NCBI GenBank assembly: GCA_963662155.1
Contig: OY759272.1
Span: 48,836,566 to 48,900,565 of the forward strand
Reading direction: 5' to 3'
DNA length: 64,000 nucleotides
Source of the DNA: Lamellibrachia columna
Lineage: Eukaryota > Annelida > Polychaeta > Sabellida > Siboglinidae
In this document: piece after piece, positions 1-14,000 of the stretch
Numbering within the stretch: the first letter of the stretch is position 1
How the letters are laid out: every line of letters starts with the position of its first letter
Position numbers and translations under genes: made by a program
The notes under the pieces: model-generated
What the model was told of the DNA's origin: nothing
What the model saw: the letters and a program-made list of their open reading frames with translations, nothing else
Databases searched by the model: none

Positions 1-310
1 GAACTAGAGGACATGATGTAAAATTAGTAAAGGATCAATGTAGATTGGACATCAGGAAGCACTCGTTCTCACAGAGGACAATAAATGAATGGAACAAATT
101 GTCTACAGATTGTGTAACTGCTAGCAGCGTGAATATGTTTAAAAACAAGGTAGACACATATCTCAGGAGGGCGGGTTATAAGTAGATGAACATTGTTGGA
201 CTCTCGATAAGCCAATGGCTTCCTTGTCCACTTGCCATCTGGGCCTTTGGCTTGGATGGCAACTCTTGTTAAATCTTGTCTTGTTAAATCTTGTCCACTT
301 GCCATCTGGG
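1..310 (+). mobile_element. CR1/jockey-like retrotransposon 3' end, 5' cut by window
   Basis: The plus frame encodes CRLDIRKHSFSQRTINEWNK and then SSVNMFKNKVDTYLRRAGYK before a stop at 184. This is the conserved tail after the reverse transcriptase in CR1/jockey-like LINEs. The 3' UTR ends with a short repeat (cttgttaaatct) typical of such elements. It lies beyond the last visible exon of gene A, on the opposite strand. Confidence 0.82.
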
Positions 311-842
311 TTGGTTAGTTTGGATGGCAATCTTGTTCTTGTCATGTTCAACCATAACACCATAATTAAAAAAAATTTGTAAGTGAAATATAATATGTTA
401 CAAGTGCAATATAATGATTTACTAAACTCAACTGCACACCAGTCCAAAATAAATGTTAAATCACCAGGTGGCAGCACAGGGCATTGCTGCTTTAACAAGT
501 AGGTAGTCACCAGGGGCAGCACCTGTTGTGGCAATCTATCACTATGAGAAGCTAGTACAAGATGTTGATTTAAAGGCTCAGTATAATAAGGTTTGAACAT
601 AATTGTATAGTTTGAGTGTGGAAACTGGACGATAACAGGAGAAAAGCAAAGTAGCATTTTTGTTATTAGGTGCAACGGGGCAGGATGACCTGGAAACACA
701 GCGGGGCTTCACTTGTGTTGTAGGCTGTGTGTCTGCAAGCAGGTATTTCAACAATAACAATGCAACTGTTCTCTAGTACCAATAGACCTGGGAAAGTCAC
801 AAAATAAACATGTCTAATTTGATGGTGAAAATAAAGACTTAC
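311..842. other. No gene seen
   Basis: AT-rich sequence between the retrotransposon tail and gene A exon 11; it should be intron of gene A. No exon or repeat recognised. Confidence 0.6.
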
Positions 843-1173
843 ATCATTACTAGACGGCAGACTTGTGTCTGTTGATGAGCTCACTTCCATGACGTCTTCT
901 GTCCTAGTCATCTTCATCTCTTCAAGTGAACTACACACACTGCCTCTCTTTTCATCCTGTTGCCATGACGATTCCTCTCTGTTCGGCTGCCATGACAATG
1001 CACCATTGTCACTGAGTCGTTGCCATGGTAACGGCATGTGAAGGTGTTGGATGGGAGTGCAGTTCTCTTTATCACTCTCGTTTTCCGATGAGCTCGCTGA
1101 CGACAATGACCTGGGAATTACCTTTGAACCATACGGTCGTTGAATGTCAAGGACAATCTGTTCAGGAGAATGT
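843..1173 (-). CDS. Gene A exon 11 (PDZ last strand and acidic/Ser tail)
   Basis: This 331-nt exon has a tatttgcag acceptor and a GTAAGT donor. It opens with HSPEQIVLDIQRP, the last PDZ strand, then becomes a disordered-looking Ser/Glu/Gln-rich stretch (SSASSSENESDKEN; PWQRLSD; SVCSSLEEMK). It ends in phase 0 after LPSSND. Gene B's last visible exon (58437-58662) has the same opening strand and also contains a PWQ motif. Confidence 0.88.
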
Positions 1174-4100
1174 CTGCAAATAAAATTAAAACTTTTTGGT
1201 AAACCTTTTCTACAATACTTATTTAATACATCAAAACAACAGGTTTTTATACCTGGTAATTGTAGCTGTCATAAGTAGAACTGTCAAACAGGACTAAGGG
1301 CATGAAACACAAGGTCAGAAATAATTTTATGGTGAGATGTACATCCAGTATATCCTCATATATCATCATATTAGCAAACTAGCGCCATCTGGAGGACATA
1401 CCTGACAATCTTTGCGACACTGTTTGCGGTGGAGCGAGATATATTCTGTCCATTGATTCGTACAATGTAGTCACCTGACTTCAGCCCAGCAATGTCTGCC
1501 TGTGAGCCTGTGTGATCGATAACAACACTCATGTATCACAAATATCAATTTATTATTTTATCATAATGGTGTTGATTTTAAATAAAATAATGACTTAATT
1601 AAACATTATGCTATCAAGGTATTTCAAATATAAATTTAGTATTTCATACATTTCTTTTGTATCAATTTATTAATAAAAAAGTTCTGTTAATGTTTTGTTA
1701 TTGATGATGTTGATTATGAAATGATTATTTTATATAAAATAATTACTAATAAAAAAATTTAAAAACCAATTTTATTTTAAATCACTGTTGTCTTTTCACT
1801 CACACTTGTCAACTCGACTCACTCGAACAGGATTGTTGCCAGCGATACTGAATGCGAACCCACCCTGCCCTCTGGTGATTACAATCTGCAACACAAGTAA
1901 TGATATTTATTTTATTGTGTTTTACTGAAACTAAAGATTGCCTATAAATTACAAGTTAATAATTCAGTAAATTCTTTATTTTGCCACCAATAATCCTCAA
2001 TTAAATTGGCAAAAATTGGAATGTTACTAGTATTGATTAAGACAGACCAGCTCGTTTGTCCAAATGTATTATTTAGCTTTGATAAAATCATTGGACAAGC
2101 TGCACAATTTATTTTGGTTCAGCCGAACTGAAATTTGCCACACAATCAGGATGGCTCAATCTAACAATAAAATTCAATTGTTTCGATAATTTTATAACAG
2201 AAATACGCACTGTTTTTTTTACAGTGACTGCATATTACTTAAACTATTCACACACTACATATTACTTAAACTATTCACAATGCAGATTTTAACATAAACA
2301 AACCTGATTCATGATGGGCTAAATGTATTTTCTAAAGAAGCTTTACCATTTCGTTTATCAAGGAACTGTCACTTACCGTCACTGCTTCCATCCATAGCAC
2401 GTCCTTGTTCACTTCCGTCACTTCTTTCAGTGCTGACAAAAACAAACATTTCATGAACTGCTGATGACACAACGACATCTGATGACAAAATGACGTCTGA
2501 TAACACAATGACATCTGATGACACAGTGACATCTGATGACACAATGACATCTTTGAAGCACAACTTAAAGCCAAGCTTCCAAACTTGTTCATTTGTAACC
2601 CTTGGAAGCTCTGCACCCCAGTATCTGCAGTAGCCCCAGAGTAATTCCCCACTCATCACCCCTGATCAGCTATAAAAGTGAGCTATCTCTGCTGGTATAA
2701 TCTGTGACATCACCCAACACAGCCTGGCTGCCCCTTAAACTCCCTAAGTAGGGATCCACCCCAGTGTCAAGAATATTACATGTAGGTAAATTACCTTTTT
2801 GATGAAAAACAATTGTTCATAGCAATGTCAAGTTAATTTCAAAAAGTAATTTTTTTTATTTAATAGGGAATGGCATTGGAGTGTCATACATATCGTAAAT
2901 TATTATTAATATACTTTAAAATAAATATATATGAGTTTTTTTATATTAATAATGAGATCTTAGAATACTCATACATATCAAACTAGTCATAAGCTCCCAA
3001 ATACTAAGTTATATGGTCGTAACTGCAACAGGAATCATGCATTTAAAATTGGCAAAGCAACATTGATGGATTATATCTGTTATTAAGGAGTAAATATATA
3101 GTACACGAATAATAACTAAGATCATAATGATCAGTCATGAACGATAACAAAGTACAAGGGACCAGAGTGATCAGTCATGAATGATAACTAAGTACAAGGG
3201 ACCATATTGATCAGTCAGGAATGATAACTAAGTACAAGGGACCATAGTGATCAGTCATGAATGATAACTAAGTACAAGGGACCATATTGATCAGTCAGGA
3301 ATGATAACTAAGTACAAGGGACCATAGTGATCAGTCAGGAATGATAACTAAGTACAAGGGACCATAGTGATCAGTCATGAATGATAACTAAGTACAAGGG
3401 ACCATATTGATCAGTCAGGAATGATAACTAAGTACAAGGGACCATAGTGATCAGTCAGGAATGATAACTAAGTACAAGGGACCATAGTGATCAGTCATGA
3501 ATGATAACTAAGTACAAGGGACCATAGTGATCAGTCAGGAATGATAACTAAGTACAAGGGACCATAGTGATCAGTCATGAATGATAACTAAGTACAAGGG
3601 ACCATAGTGATCAGTCATGAATGATAACTAAGTACAAGGGACCATAGTGATCAGTCAGGAATGATAACTAAGTACAAGGGACCATATTGATCAGTCAGGA
3701 ATGATAACTAAACTAAGTACAAGGGACCATAGTGATCAGTCATGAATGATAACTAAGTACAAGGGACCATAGTGATCAGTCAGGAATGATAACTAAGTAC
3801 AAGGGTCCATAGTGATCAGTCAGGAATGATAACTAAGTACAAGGGACCATAGTGATCAGTCGGGAATGATAACTAAGTACAAGGGACCATAGTGATCAGT
3901 CGGGAATGATAACTAAGTACAAGGGACCATAGTGATCAGTCATGAATGATAACTAAGTACAAGGGACCATATTGATCAGTCATGAATGATAACTAAGTAC
4001 AAGGGACCATAGTGATCAGTCATGAATGATAACTAAGTACAAGGGACCAGAGTGATCAGTCAGGAATGATAACTAAGTACAAGGGACCATAGTGATCAGT

Positions 4101-7100
4101 CAGGAATGATAACTAAGTACAAGGGACCATAGTGATCAGTCAGGAATGATAACTAAGTACAAGGGACCATAGTGATTAGTCAGGAATGATAACTAAGTAC
4201 AAGGGACCATAGTGATCAGTCAGGAATGATAACTAAGTACAAGGGACCATAGTGATCAGTCAGGATCGTTTGCAAGTGTTCACATTTTGCATTAAAAAAG
4301 TTAACTTAGGCCTCAATTATGCAAATAAATCTTGTGAAATGCTTTATTATGCAAACACCTTTAAGCATTATTTATTTTCAAATTTTAAAGTGGACCGGGG
4401 GGGTTGTGCTGGGGAGTGCACAAGAAAATACCAAAAATAAACTATGTGAATAATGTCTGTTCTTAAATTGACCTCATCCAAGGTTCTGGACACTAGGGGT
4501 GGACACAGTCACTGGACCATGCCACTAAGCACTTCCTTATCAGCCAGTTGCTGGACCAGGGAGGCTGAACCATACATTAGACATGAACACATTTTATATC
4601 AGGGCAATAAATGTACATAAATGTCAAAGTGTCTGTTCAGTGTCAATCCTACTTGACATATTGCTTGACATGCGTAAGTGATGTCAGAGGGACATGTTTT
4701 ATCAGTCAGCTTCATAATGACAATTTTAAGGAAGAAGAAAGTCTGTTATGTTCTACCAAGAGATGGAAGCTGGTTATGTACGACCGTTGGAAACGAAGGC
4801 CAGAAAGTCAGGTACTCAGCAACATAGAAGGAAAACAACAAGACAACCAGAGACTCTTTAAGAGGTAGAAGAAAACTGGGCAGGATTGACAACTTCAAGC
4901 ATTGGACAAATGTGGACTCGTCAACAGCCTAACTGAGGCCTTGGCTAGAACAACAGCCTAACTGAAGCCATGGCTAGAACAACAGCCTAACTGAGGACTT
5001 GGCTAGAACAACAGCCTAACTGAAGCCATGGCTAGAACAACAGCCTAACTGAGGCCATGACTAGAACAACAGCCTAACTGAGGCCATGTCTAGAACAACA
5101 GCGTAACTGAAGCCATGGCTAGAACAACAGCCACACATCGCCATCACTGACAACTAAAGACAAGCTTTATACATTTATCTGACTTCCATTTCTTATTGTG
5201 GATGTACAGCGCATTGATCCATACAGTGGAATTAGCACTTTTAAAAATGCTGTATTATTATTATTACTATATTATTGTGATGCCAATTGTGTGAGCTTAG
5301 AATCACAACTGACATACGTTTTCTTTTCTAGAAGCAATAATAGGGTTTGATATTTTAAGGTTTACCTAAACCTGGAGAGGGAATAGGGAAAGGAGCATCC
5401 AATGTAAGTATTGTATCATGCATTCAGTCTGCATCCAGTCCTTGGAACTGCTCAAAGTGCTTTACACTTCACCCCCTGGAAGACTTGTTCATTCCAACAC
5501 CAACTCAACTCCGGAAAGCATTCAGCCATGCTGCAATTACTGCACGAGGACTGTGTGTTCCCATATCTTCAAGACTGATAAATGTTAGGTAATCATTTAT
5601 ACAGCCAAGTGAACCAAGACAACGTGAAGTAAACAAAATTGTCTAAGCTTCCACACGGCAGTAGGTGCATTAAAAACCCAGTTCTCCCGATTGCACCCTA
5701 CAGAGGAATATGAGCAGATATTATGTGGTGGAGTTGAAGAAATCAGTTTTTACCATGTCAAAAATGCCTACATGGGTTTGATTATTTCTACCATCCTCTA
5801 CTGAGGACAATGTTGGTTCTATAAATGCAGAGTGCTTAATCACAGAACAATTCATGACTTAGAGGCACATTCATAAAACAATCTCACCCATACGCTGCCT
5901 TTGCCTCAGCGCTGCTTCCCTAATCCTGGGTGCAGTCTTGGGTCTAACTCTTCCTCCACACACCAACAGATACTCCATGGGTAGGCTCTTCCCAACCAAA
6001 TCCCAGTTGCAAATGGACTAGTAGCAACAAACCCTACCCAGCAAATGATTGCACATCTGGGGTAGAATCATGAAACCAGGGCAGCACCCTCTAGCCTCTG
6101 GGGGTTTTCTCCACCCCTTGCCACTCAAACACACTGTGGAAGCTGAGTGAGTAATTAATGAATGATCTGATAGTAGATAAATGGGGTAGATAGCCACAAC
6201 AACCCAGGGACAGCCACACACAGAACCAGTGGTCACCATAACCCTGCTAGTGGTCATATTAACCCCACAGCATAAACCCCCCATATGTGACGCGATTCAC
6301 TCCATACCACAATAAAATCCCAACCCATATGTGATATTGACATGTAGATTTATAATAAAAAAATTATTTTGTAATCATGAATAGCAAGAAACCTCAAAAT
6401 TATTTATTAGCAAAATATAGAATGTGTTTGGAAAATGTAGAAATCTTTTGGAAAATACAGGAATTGAAAAAATATAGGAATCTTCAGACCAATGGTGTTT
6501 GAAGCAAGGATCCTTGGCTGCTACACTGAGTGAACAGACTGTAGCAGACTCTATGCACATATACAGTGCAAGTTGGCCACCCCCCACCCCCGGCCCCCCA
6601 CAACCGGGATGCTGAGGGGGAAACAACTTTATAAGGGAGAAAGATTGATAACTAGGAAAGACCTAAAAAGGAATAAAATGGGCAGAAAAAAATCTAGTGA
6701 AAACATTAGTCATAATTCAAGCAGGAAATAAAACTTGTGAACTAGATGCAGGGAGAGACACCAAGGAACAGCTCCACCAGGCATGAATGTCTTGGAGGAG
6801 TAATAATTCCTCTCATAAAATGCCCAGTGCTGGCTAAACATGCAGCAATATTTTGCTTCGGTGCTCATTAAGATAACCTATAGCAACATAATGTTGCAGT
6901 TTGGAAAGGGTGATAGCCAATGTGCCCATTTGGTGGAAGATAAGGGGTGTATAATGTGTTACATCACTGTCTGTTGGCAAGGAACACCACACTTATGCCT
7001 ATCACTAGTTTGATAGCATCTCTGTATATGTAGAAAATCAACACCATTTGTTTAAACCGAGTTATAGGGAGGGTCTGGAAGAGGGTTTAATGATGAGTGT

Positions 7101-10100
7101 CCTTAGTTATAATAATTGAATGTTGAATTGAATGGGCTTTGTGTCCTAGTCATAATATAAACATAATAAATTATGCTGTTTAAATTACCCCATTAATTGA
7201 TTCATGTGTCAATAAACAAAAACCAAATTTTGTTATTTATATTATAAAATATTTATGTTTAAATAAATATATATCTATATTTTGTGTGATTACATCTGAC
7301 ATTTTTGTAGAATGTTCAAAGTGTATATTCAAGAGATGCTACACTTTGGAACATCATTATGATAATAAATCTTTATTACAATAAACCATAAAGTATAGAG
7401 TCAGCTATACAAACATGTTATCCACATGCACGCACACACACGCATGCACGCACGCACGCACGCACGCACGCACGTGCATGCACAGACTCTCAGTGTCTAC
7501 CTGGTAGTTCAGCAGCAGCCTGTCTCTTACTGCCCAATGTGCTCAGACGCAGGTGTTTACGTCGACCAACATTGTCTGTGAGCAGATGATACCAGCCACT
7601 CAAACCCTATAACAAACACAGCTATGTCAGCTACCTGTCACAGCTACATGTCATGGCTACCTGTCACAGCTACCTGTCACAGCTACATGTCATGGCTACC
7701 TGTCACAGCTACATGTCATGGCTACCTGTCACAGCTACATGTCATGGCTACCTGTCACAGCTACATGTCATGGCTACCTGTCACAGCTACATGTCAGCTA
7801 CCTGTCACAGCTATATATCAGGTACTTGCCACAGTTGCATGTTGCAACTATAATCCAGCTACAAGAAACTTATAATAAGCAGGATTTCACCTATAATTTT
7901 TTTTTCAAATCTGTTTAAGGTGCTGAAAGCATACTGAATGTCTTTTGACACATGTATATTATGTCACAAGATACTATTCATACACATGTGTGTATTTAAT
8001 ACTTTTTATATCAACACAACCCCAGTAAAACAAGTATCAAATTCCTACATACCTTTCATAGCCCAACCAGTTGTATTTACCTTCTTTGCTGAAGAGTAGA
8101 CACCCAGCAGATGTTTCATTCCAAACGACATACAACCAAGGAACGTGTTCTCGCTACAATGTAATGACAATTACCCTTAAATATTACAAAGTCATCAGCA
8201 TTTATTAATTTACCAAGTGAAGCCTTTACATTATATGTATTAAATATTTGGCAAGTAAAATATTGTTAACAAATAAGCATCTTTTTAAAATGTTCAAGCA
8301 TAATTGTAATTGTACAGATAGTTAAATGTTAACAGTTAAATTTATCCCAGGTTAAGAATAATCCACAGTATTCTTAAAATCTTATTTCATCCAGAACTGT
8401 TTTGAATTTTTATGGAAAATATAACATAAAACATAATACTGAATAGTAATAAGGTGTAGACAGTGAGGCATAGAACTGTGATTGACGAGGTACCTGCATG
8501 TGGTTTCTCTGTGCCACACAGACACCACCAGTCTCTTCTTCTTCTTCAACTCATCACTCTCACTGCAACACACTCACAACTAAACACACCTTCTTAGTCT
8601 CAACTCAGTCTCACTGCAACACACTCACAACTAAACACACCTTCTTAGTCTCAACTCACTCTCACTGCAACACACACCCATAACTAAACACACCTTCGTA
8701 CACACCTTCTCAACTCACTCTCACAACACACTCATAACTAAACACACCTTCCTACACACCTTCTTAGTCTCAACTCACTCCCACTCAACACACACTCACA
8801 ACTAAACACACCTTCTTAGTCTCAACAGACACATGGATGGGTGTATGTAGGACAATTAGTTATTCCATGTTAGGGCAAGTGTTTTACTCCATTTTAGGAC
8901 AACTGTTTATTCCATGTTAGGACAACTGTTTATTCCATGAATCTGTTATTAATTTTGTTCACTTCAGTTTACTTAGTTATATTTTTTATCTATTCTTCTG
9001 TGTTTAATTTTAGTTAATTAATTCTGATTACATAATTATTTATGCAATTTTTTTTTTTAATTCCATTGGAAGAGGAAATATATACAAATAATATTAGATT
9101 TTTTTTATATGTTCAGAGAAATGTCACTATCATATCAGTTAATATATTAAATATTATGAAAGACAGATAACCAAATGTAACACATTCCACACTCCAGGTA
9201 TCAGAATCAGTAATAAATTAAAACATGTGTATGCACGAACAACTTTAAAAGCTAATTGTACATCTGTGAATGGTGTTAAACTAAGTGTACATATGTGAAT
9301 GGTGTTAAACTCTGGAACTCTAGATGAGTCAATAAGAAGTTCAGTTACTATCCAGAATCTTAAAAAACGATATAAAATGTATTTCCTTGAAGAGTATAAA
9401 TTACTTAAATAAATTGCTGTGCAGTATAAAACAGTTGGAAGTATACAAGTGTAAATGGGTTTCAATTATTTGTTATTTACTAACAATATACTATAAATTT
9501 ATGTTTATTATTATGTACATGTTACTTTGATACTGGGGGAAAGTGATTAATAAGTAATACACTTCTACTTTCTCCCTTTCCATTTGAATTACAGACATTT
9601 GATGTGTATGTGTATATGTTGTAAAGTTCTATTTTCATTTGGAAATAAAGAACCGATTTGATTTGATTTGAAACTGCATAAATGCACTTGTCAATCAAAG
9701 ACCACCTGTCAATCAAAATCCACATCAACAATAACAAACCATAGCAACTGTCAAGCTCCAAGTGGAACATAAATAAACACTATGATAGATACTAGTAGCA
9801 ATGAGTTAATGAGAATGTGTAATTATAACAGTTAAATAGACTATAAGCACCCCCCACCAGGGAGTTAAGCCTCCCAGAAGGGGTGATAGAGGTAGGCCTG
9901 AATGATACCAACAGTTGTCAAATGTGTCTTTATTTATCTAGCTGACATATTCTGACACTTTCAGACTGCACACTAATTGTTATGTCATAAGATATGGACT
10001 GGATTATCCAGAGGGACACCTTCCTTCTGTTACTTATTAATCTTGATAAATTCAAATTAATTTGATGCATGAACATTGGAACACTGCCAAAAGATATGCT

Positions 10101-10980
10101 TTGTAGATACTACACACAGAAGTAACAACATGTAGATACTACACACAGAAGTAACAACATGTAGATACTACACACAGAAGTAACAACATGTAGATACTAC
10201 ACACAGAAGTAACAACATGTAGATACTACACACAGAAGTAACAACATGTAGATACTACACACAGAAGTAACAACATGTAGATACTACACACAGAAGTAAC
10301 AACCTGTAGATACTACACACAGAAGTAACAACATGTAGATACTACACACAGAAGTAACAACATGTAGATACTACACACAGAAGTAACAACCTGTAGATAC
10401 TACACACAGAAGTAACAACATGTAGATACTACACACAGAAGTAACAACATGTAGATACTACACACAGAAGTAACAACCTGTATGACCAAACATGGTCATG
10501 TTTAACTACAATGACTAGATGGGAATAAACATATCAATGTTAGAATATGTTATCACCACTCTCAGATTATATTATAAAATACAATCTTATGTGACAGGCA
10601 TGTGCTCTGTTTTATACTCTTTATACAAGTTGTATGTTGTAAACAGTGCTGTTGTGAGGCACAGGTTAATATATTCTTGTGAAGTGCTCAAGAAACCACA
10701 GACCAAGTACAACAAACTGAACAATGTAATTTACACCAGAAATAAACAAATGTTATTCAATGCAAATATTGCATCAGGTAAGTTGACTTTATTTGGCTTC
10801 AGTGATAATCCATCCTGTTTGCATTTCCTCTGATGTCTTCCCAAGCCTTATTTATCTACGCCACAGGTAAAGTCTTGTAAACCGTCATCAAACAAGAGTG
10901 TTGGGGATCAGAAATATGAGGAGCACACATTGACGTAATGGTGCAAGTCTTAGCGTTTGTTGACATGTCAAACCTAGCAC

Positions 10981-11039
<59 letters not shown>

Positions 11040-14000
11040 ACAATTAACTAACCTAAATTGTTATCAATAAGTTTTATTGAAAGAAATTTCAGCAAGAATA
11101 AAAATGATATAGACTGAAACCAGAAGAAGTGACCTGGTGTCAGTGACAGGCCACCTGTCAACTTGGGGTGACAGACTGACAGGACATCTCTAGAGACACC
11201 CTCTCTAGTTCACCCTCCATAGTTACCCTTTATTAGACTCAAGGGCCCTATCTGCCAGGGGAAGGGCACTACAGCTGAGGATGTGCTATTTAAACATTTT
11301 AGAATTTACTGCCACTAAAAGTAACAGTTGGGAAAGATATTCTGTAATTAATTATACGTTTTTAAAAAGTGTTTTGTTTATCAATACAAAAAAATATGTG
11401 TGTACAATTGTGACACTGTGATATTAAAATGACATGTAAATAATTAAAATTACAATCACCTGCTGAAATGTATACATTATTTTAAATTTAAATAAAATTA
11501 AATAATTCATATATATTTTTTTACTATTATTTAATATATATATATATATATTAAATAATAATAAAAAAAAGTATATATATATATTATATATATATTAATG
11601 CTATACCATGTTAATAATTATTAGTATGCTGTGAAGCAATACAATCTTTGATCTGATAAAATCAAATATATTATTATTACTATTATTACACATAAATTCA
11701 TTTACAATTACATTACTTTTGATTCATAATATTGTCTATGTGACCAACAATTGTAAATAATTATATATATATTATATATATATTGGGGAACACCTCAAAT
11801 ACAAATTGCAATTAGGTAGTTGTAGAATCAGCAGCTGAAGCCATACTCACACGGAGAATATTTCATCATACACAGGAGAGTCAGTGTTGTGAACCATCTT
11901 TGTCTGACACTCGGGCACTTTTAATGTACTTGGCAGCACAGACACCTAGAGGTGGAGATAGAAATATCAGCCTTTCTGTCACTTACTTGGTGAAACATTT
12001 CTTGTTTATGGGTGTTGGATAAATCTGTGACTATTCAGTGCGATTGTTTTCATTGAAGTTACAAATGAAGCCAGAAGTGGCAAACTAAAAGTGATTCCTA
12101 GTGAGTTGAAATATCTGGAGCTAACTGTCTAGGGTAGTTGTGTTTATATTTAGCATTTAATGAAGGCATAACATCTATTTAGGTATTAATTATGAAAAAA
12201 AAATTTGCTTTATTTACCCAAACAAACCCTCCGAAAATACTCAACACAGAAACAATTGAAAGACACGACAAGTTCCATTTAGTAACAACAAAATGAGTTA
12301 CCTGTACGAACGAGTGACAGAGAGAACCTGAGGGGCTGGTCAGGTGTCTCGCCTCGAGAACTGAAACAAATAAGCAATACTTGCTAAATACAAACAGATA
12401 CCGGAGTCTCCAACCTACAGATACCGGAGCCTCTGACCTACAGATACCGGAGTCTCCGACCTACAGATACCGGATTCTCTGACCTACAGATACCGGAGTC
12501 TCCGACCTACAGATACCGGAGTCTCCGACATACAGATACTAGAGTCTACGACCTACAGATACCGGAGTCTCCGACCTACAGATACCAGAGTCTCCGACCT
12601 ACAGATACTGGAGTCTCTGAACTACAGATACTGGAGTCTCCAACCTACAGATACTGGAGTCTCTGAACTACAGATACTGGAGTCTCTGAACTACAGATAC
12701 TGGAGTCTCCAACCTACAGATACTGGAGTCTCTGAACTACAGATACTGGAGTCTCTGAACTACAGATACTGGAGTCTCCAACCTACAGATACTGGAGTCT
12801 CTGAACTACAGATACTGGAGTCTCCAACCTACAGATACTGGAGTCTCCAACCTACATATACTGGAGTCTCCAACCTACAGATACTGGAGTCTCCAACCTA
12901 CAGATACTGGAGTCTCCAACCTACATATACTGGAGTCTCCAACCTACAGATACTGGAGTCTCCAACCTACAGATACTGGAGTCTCCAACCTACCTACTTC
13001 TCAAACCAAAGCGTGTCGGATGCTGGTATGCCCTGTTGTGCACTGGCCTAACTTAACATAGTTTAGAAACTTCTGCGCATTACCTATGTGGCATATAGAA
13101 GAACCCAATGGATATTGAAAAAGTCACGGACGTTCCGCAGAATGTCCGTGACTATTTGTTTCTGAGGTCTAATTTGTGAGATTAAATTATGCTTTTCAAT
13201 TCTTTCTAGTGTATAGAACCACACATATTAATGTGCTTTTAAGAAAGTCCTGTTGTCTGTGTGACACTGCTGCAATTTGCGAAGGTATAACATGATGGAA
13301 CGTCCGTGACTTTGTTTTTCTGACATCTCAGGTAAATTGTTTTGGGAGGGAAACATCTTCCATGCTGAATGCTTGGTTTAATCTTAGGACTGGTATTGTT
13401 TACATATGAGTTAATTTTGTTTCATTTGTAGAGGTGTAAAGTAAAATGAATAGTGTACTGAAAAAAAAATTATGACCCATAACAAAATATGATAACATCT
13501 GAAAGATCATTTTCAACTTTTACATAGGCATAGATTATGACAATGCAAAGATAAACAATAATGGGTTCTAAGCAATAAAATAAATCTTCTATTTATTATG
13601 ACTGACACTAGCTAAAATACCAAAAAGTCACTGGTGAATGTTTTAATAAAACATAATAGTGTTTATAAATTACAACAGTAATCTTTTTTATATAACGACC
13701 CTGAACACATACCCACCAACGAATCATCAAAGCTAACTTTCTGTTTCATTCACTACAAATACATAGACAGTATTAAACGCATGGTAGGAATAGTGAACTG
13801 GAGTGGTGAGCACTATTGAAAATTATCTTCCTACAATTACAAAACTCTTCCCAATACCAGCCACACACATATTTTTGGGATATTGGGAAGTATACACGGC
13901 TGCATCCCATTTTATTATATTTTTTTCTAATGGAAACATTGTGAAAAATTTATTCTTGTGTTCATCAAAACAGTATAAAATAGAATGACAAAACTTATAG

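Noticed and set aside
5880..5965. Minus-strand exon candidate ending ATGG|GTGAGA
   Set aside because: Its phases do not fit between gene A exons 7 and 8, and exon 8 already fills the gap.
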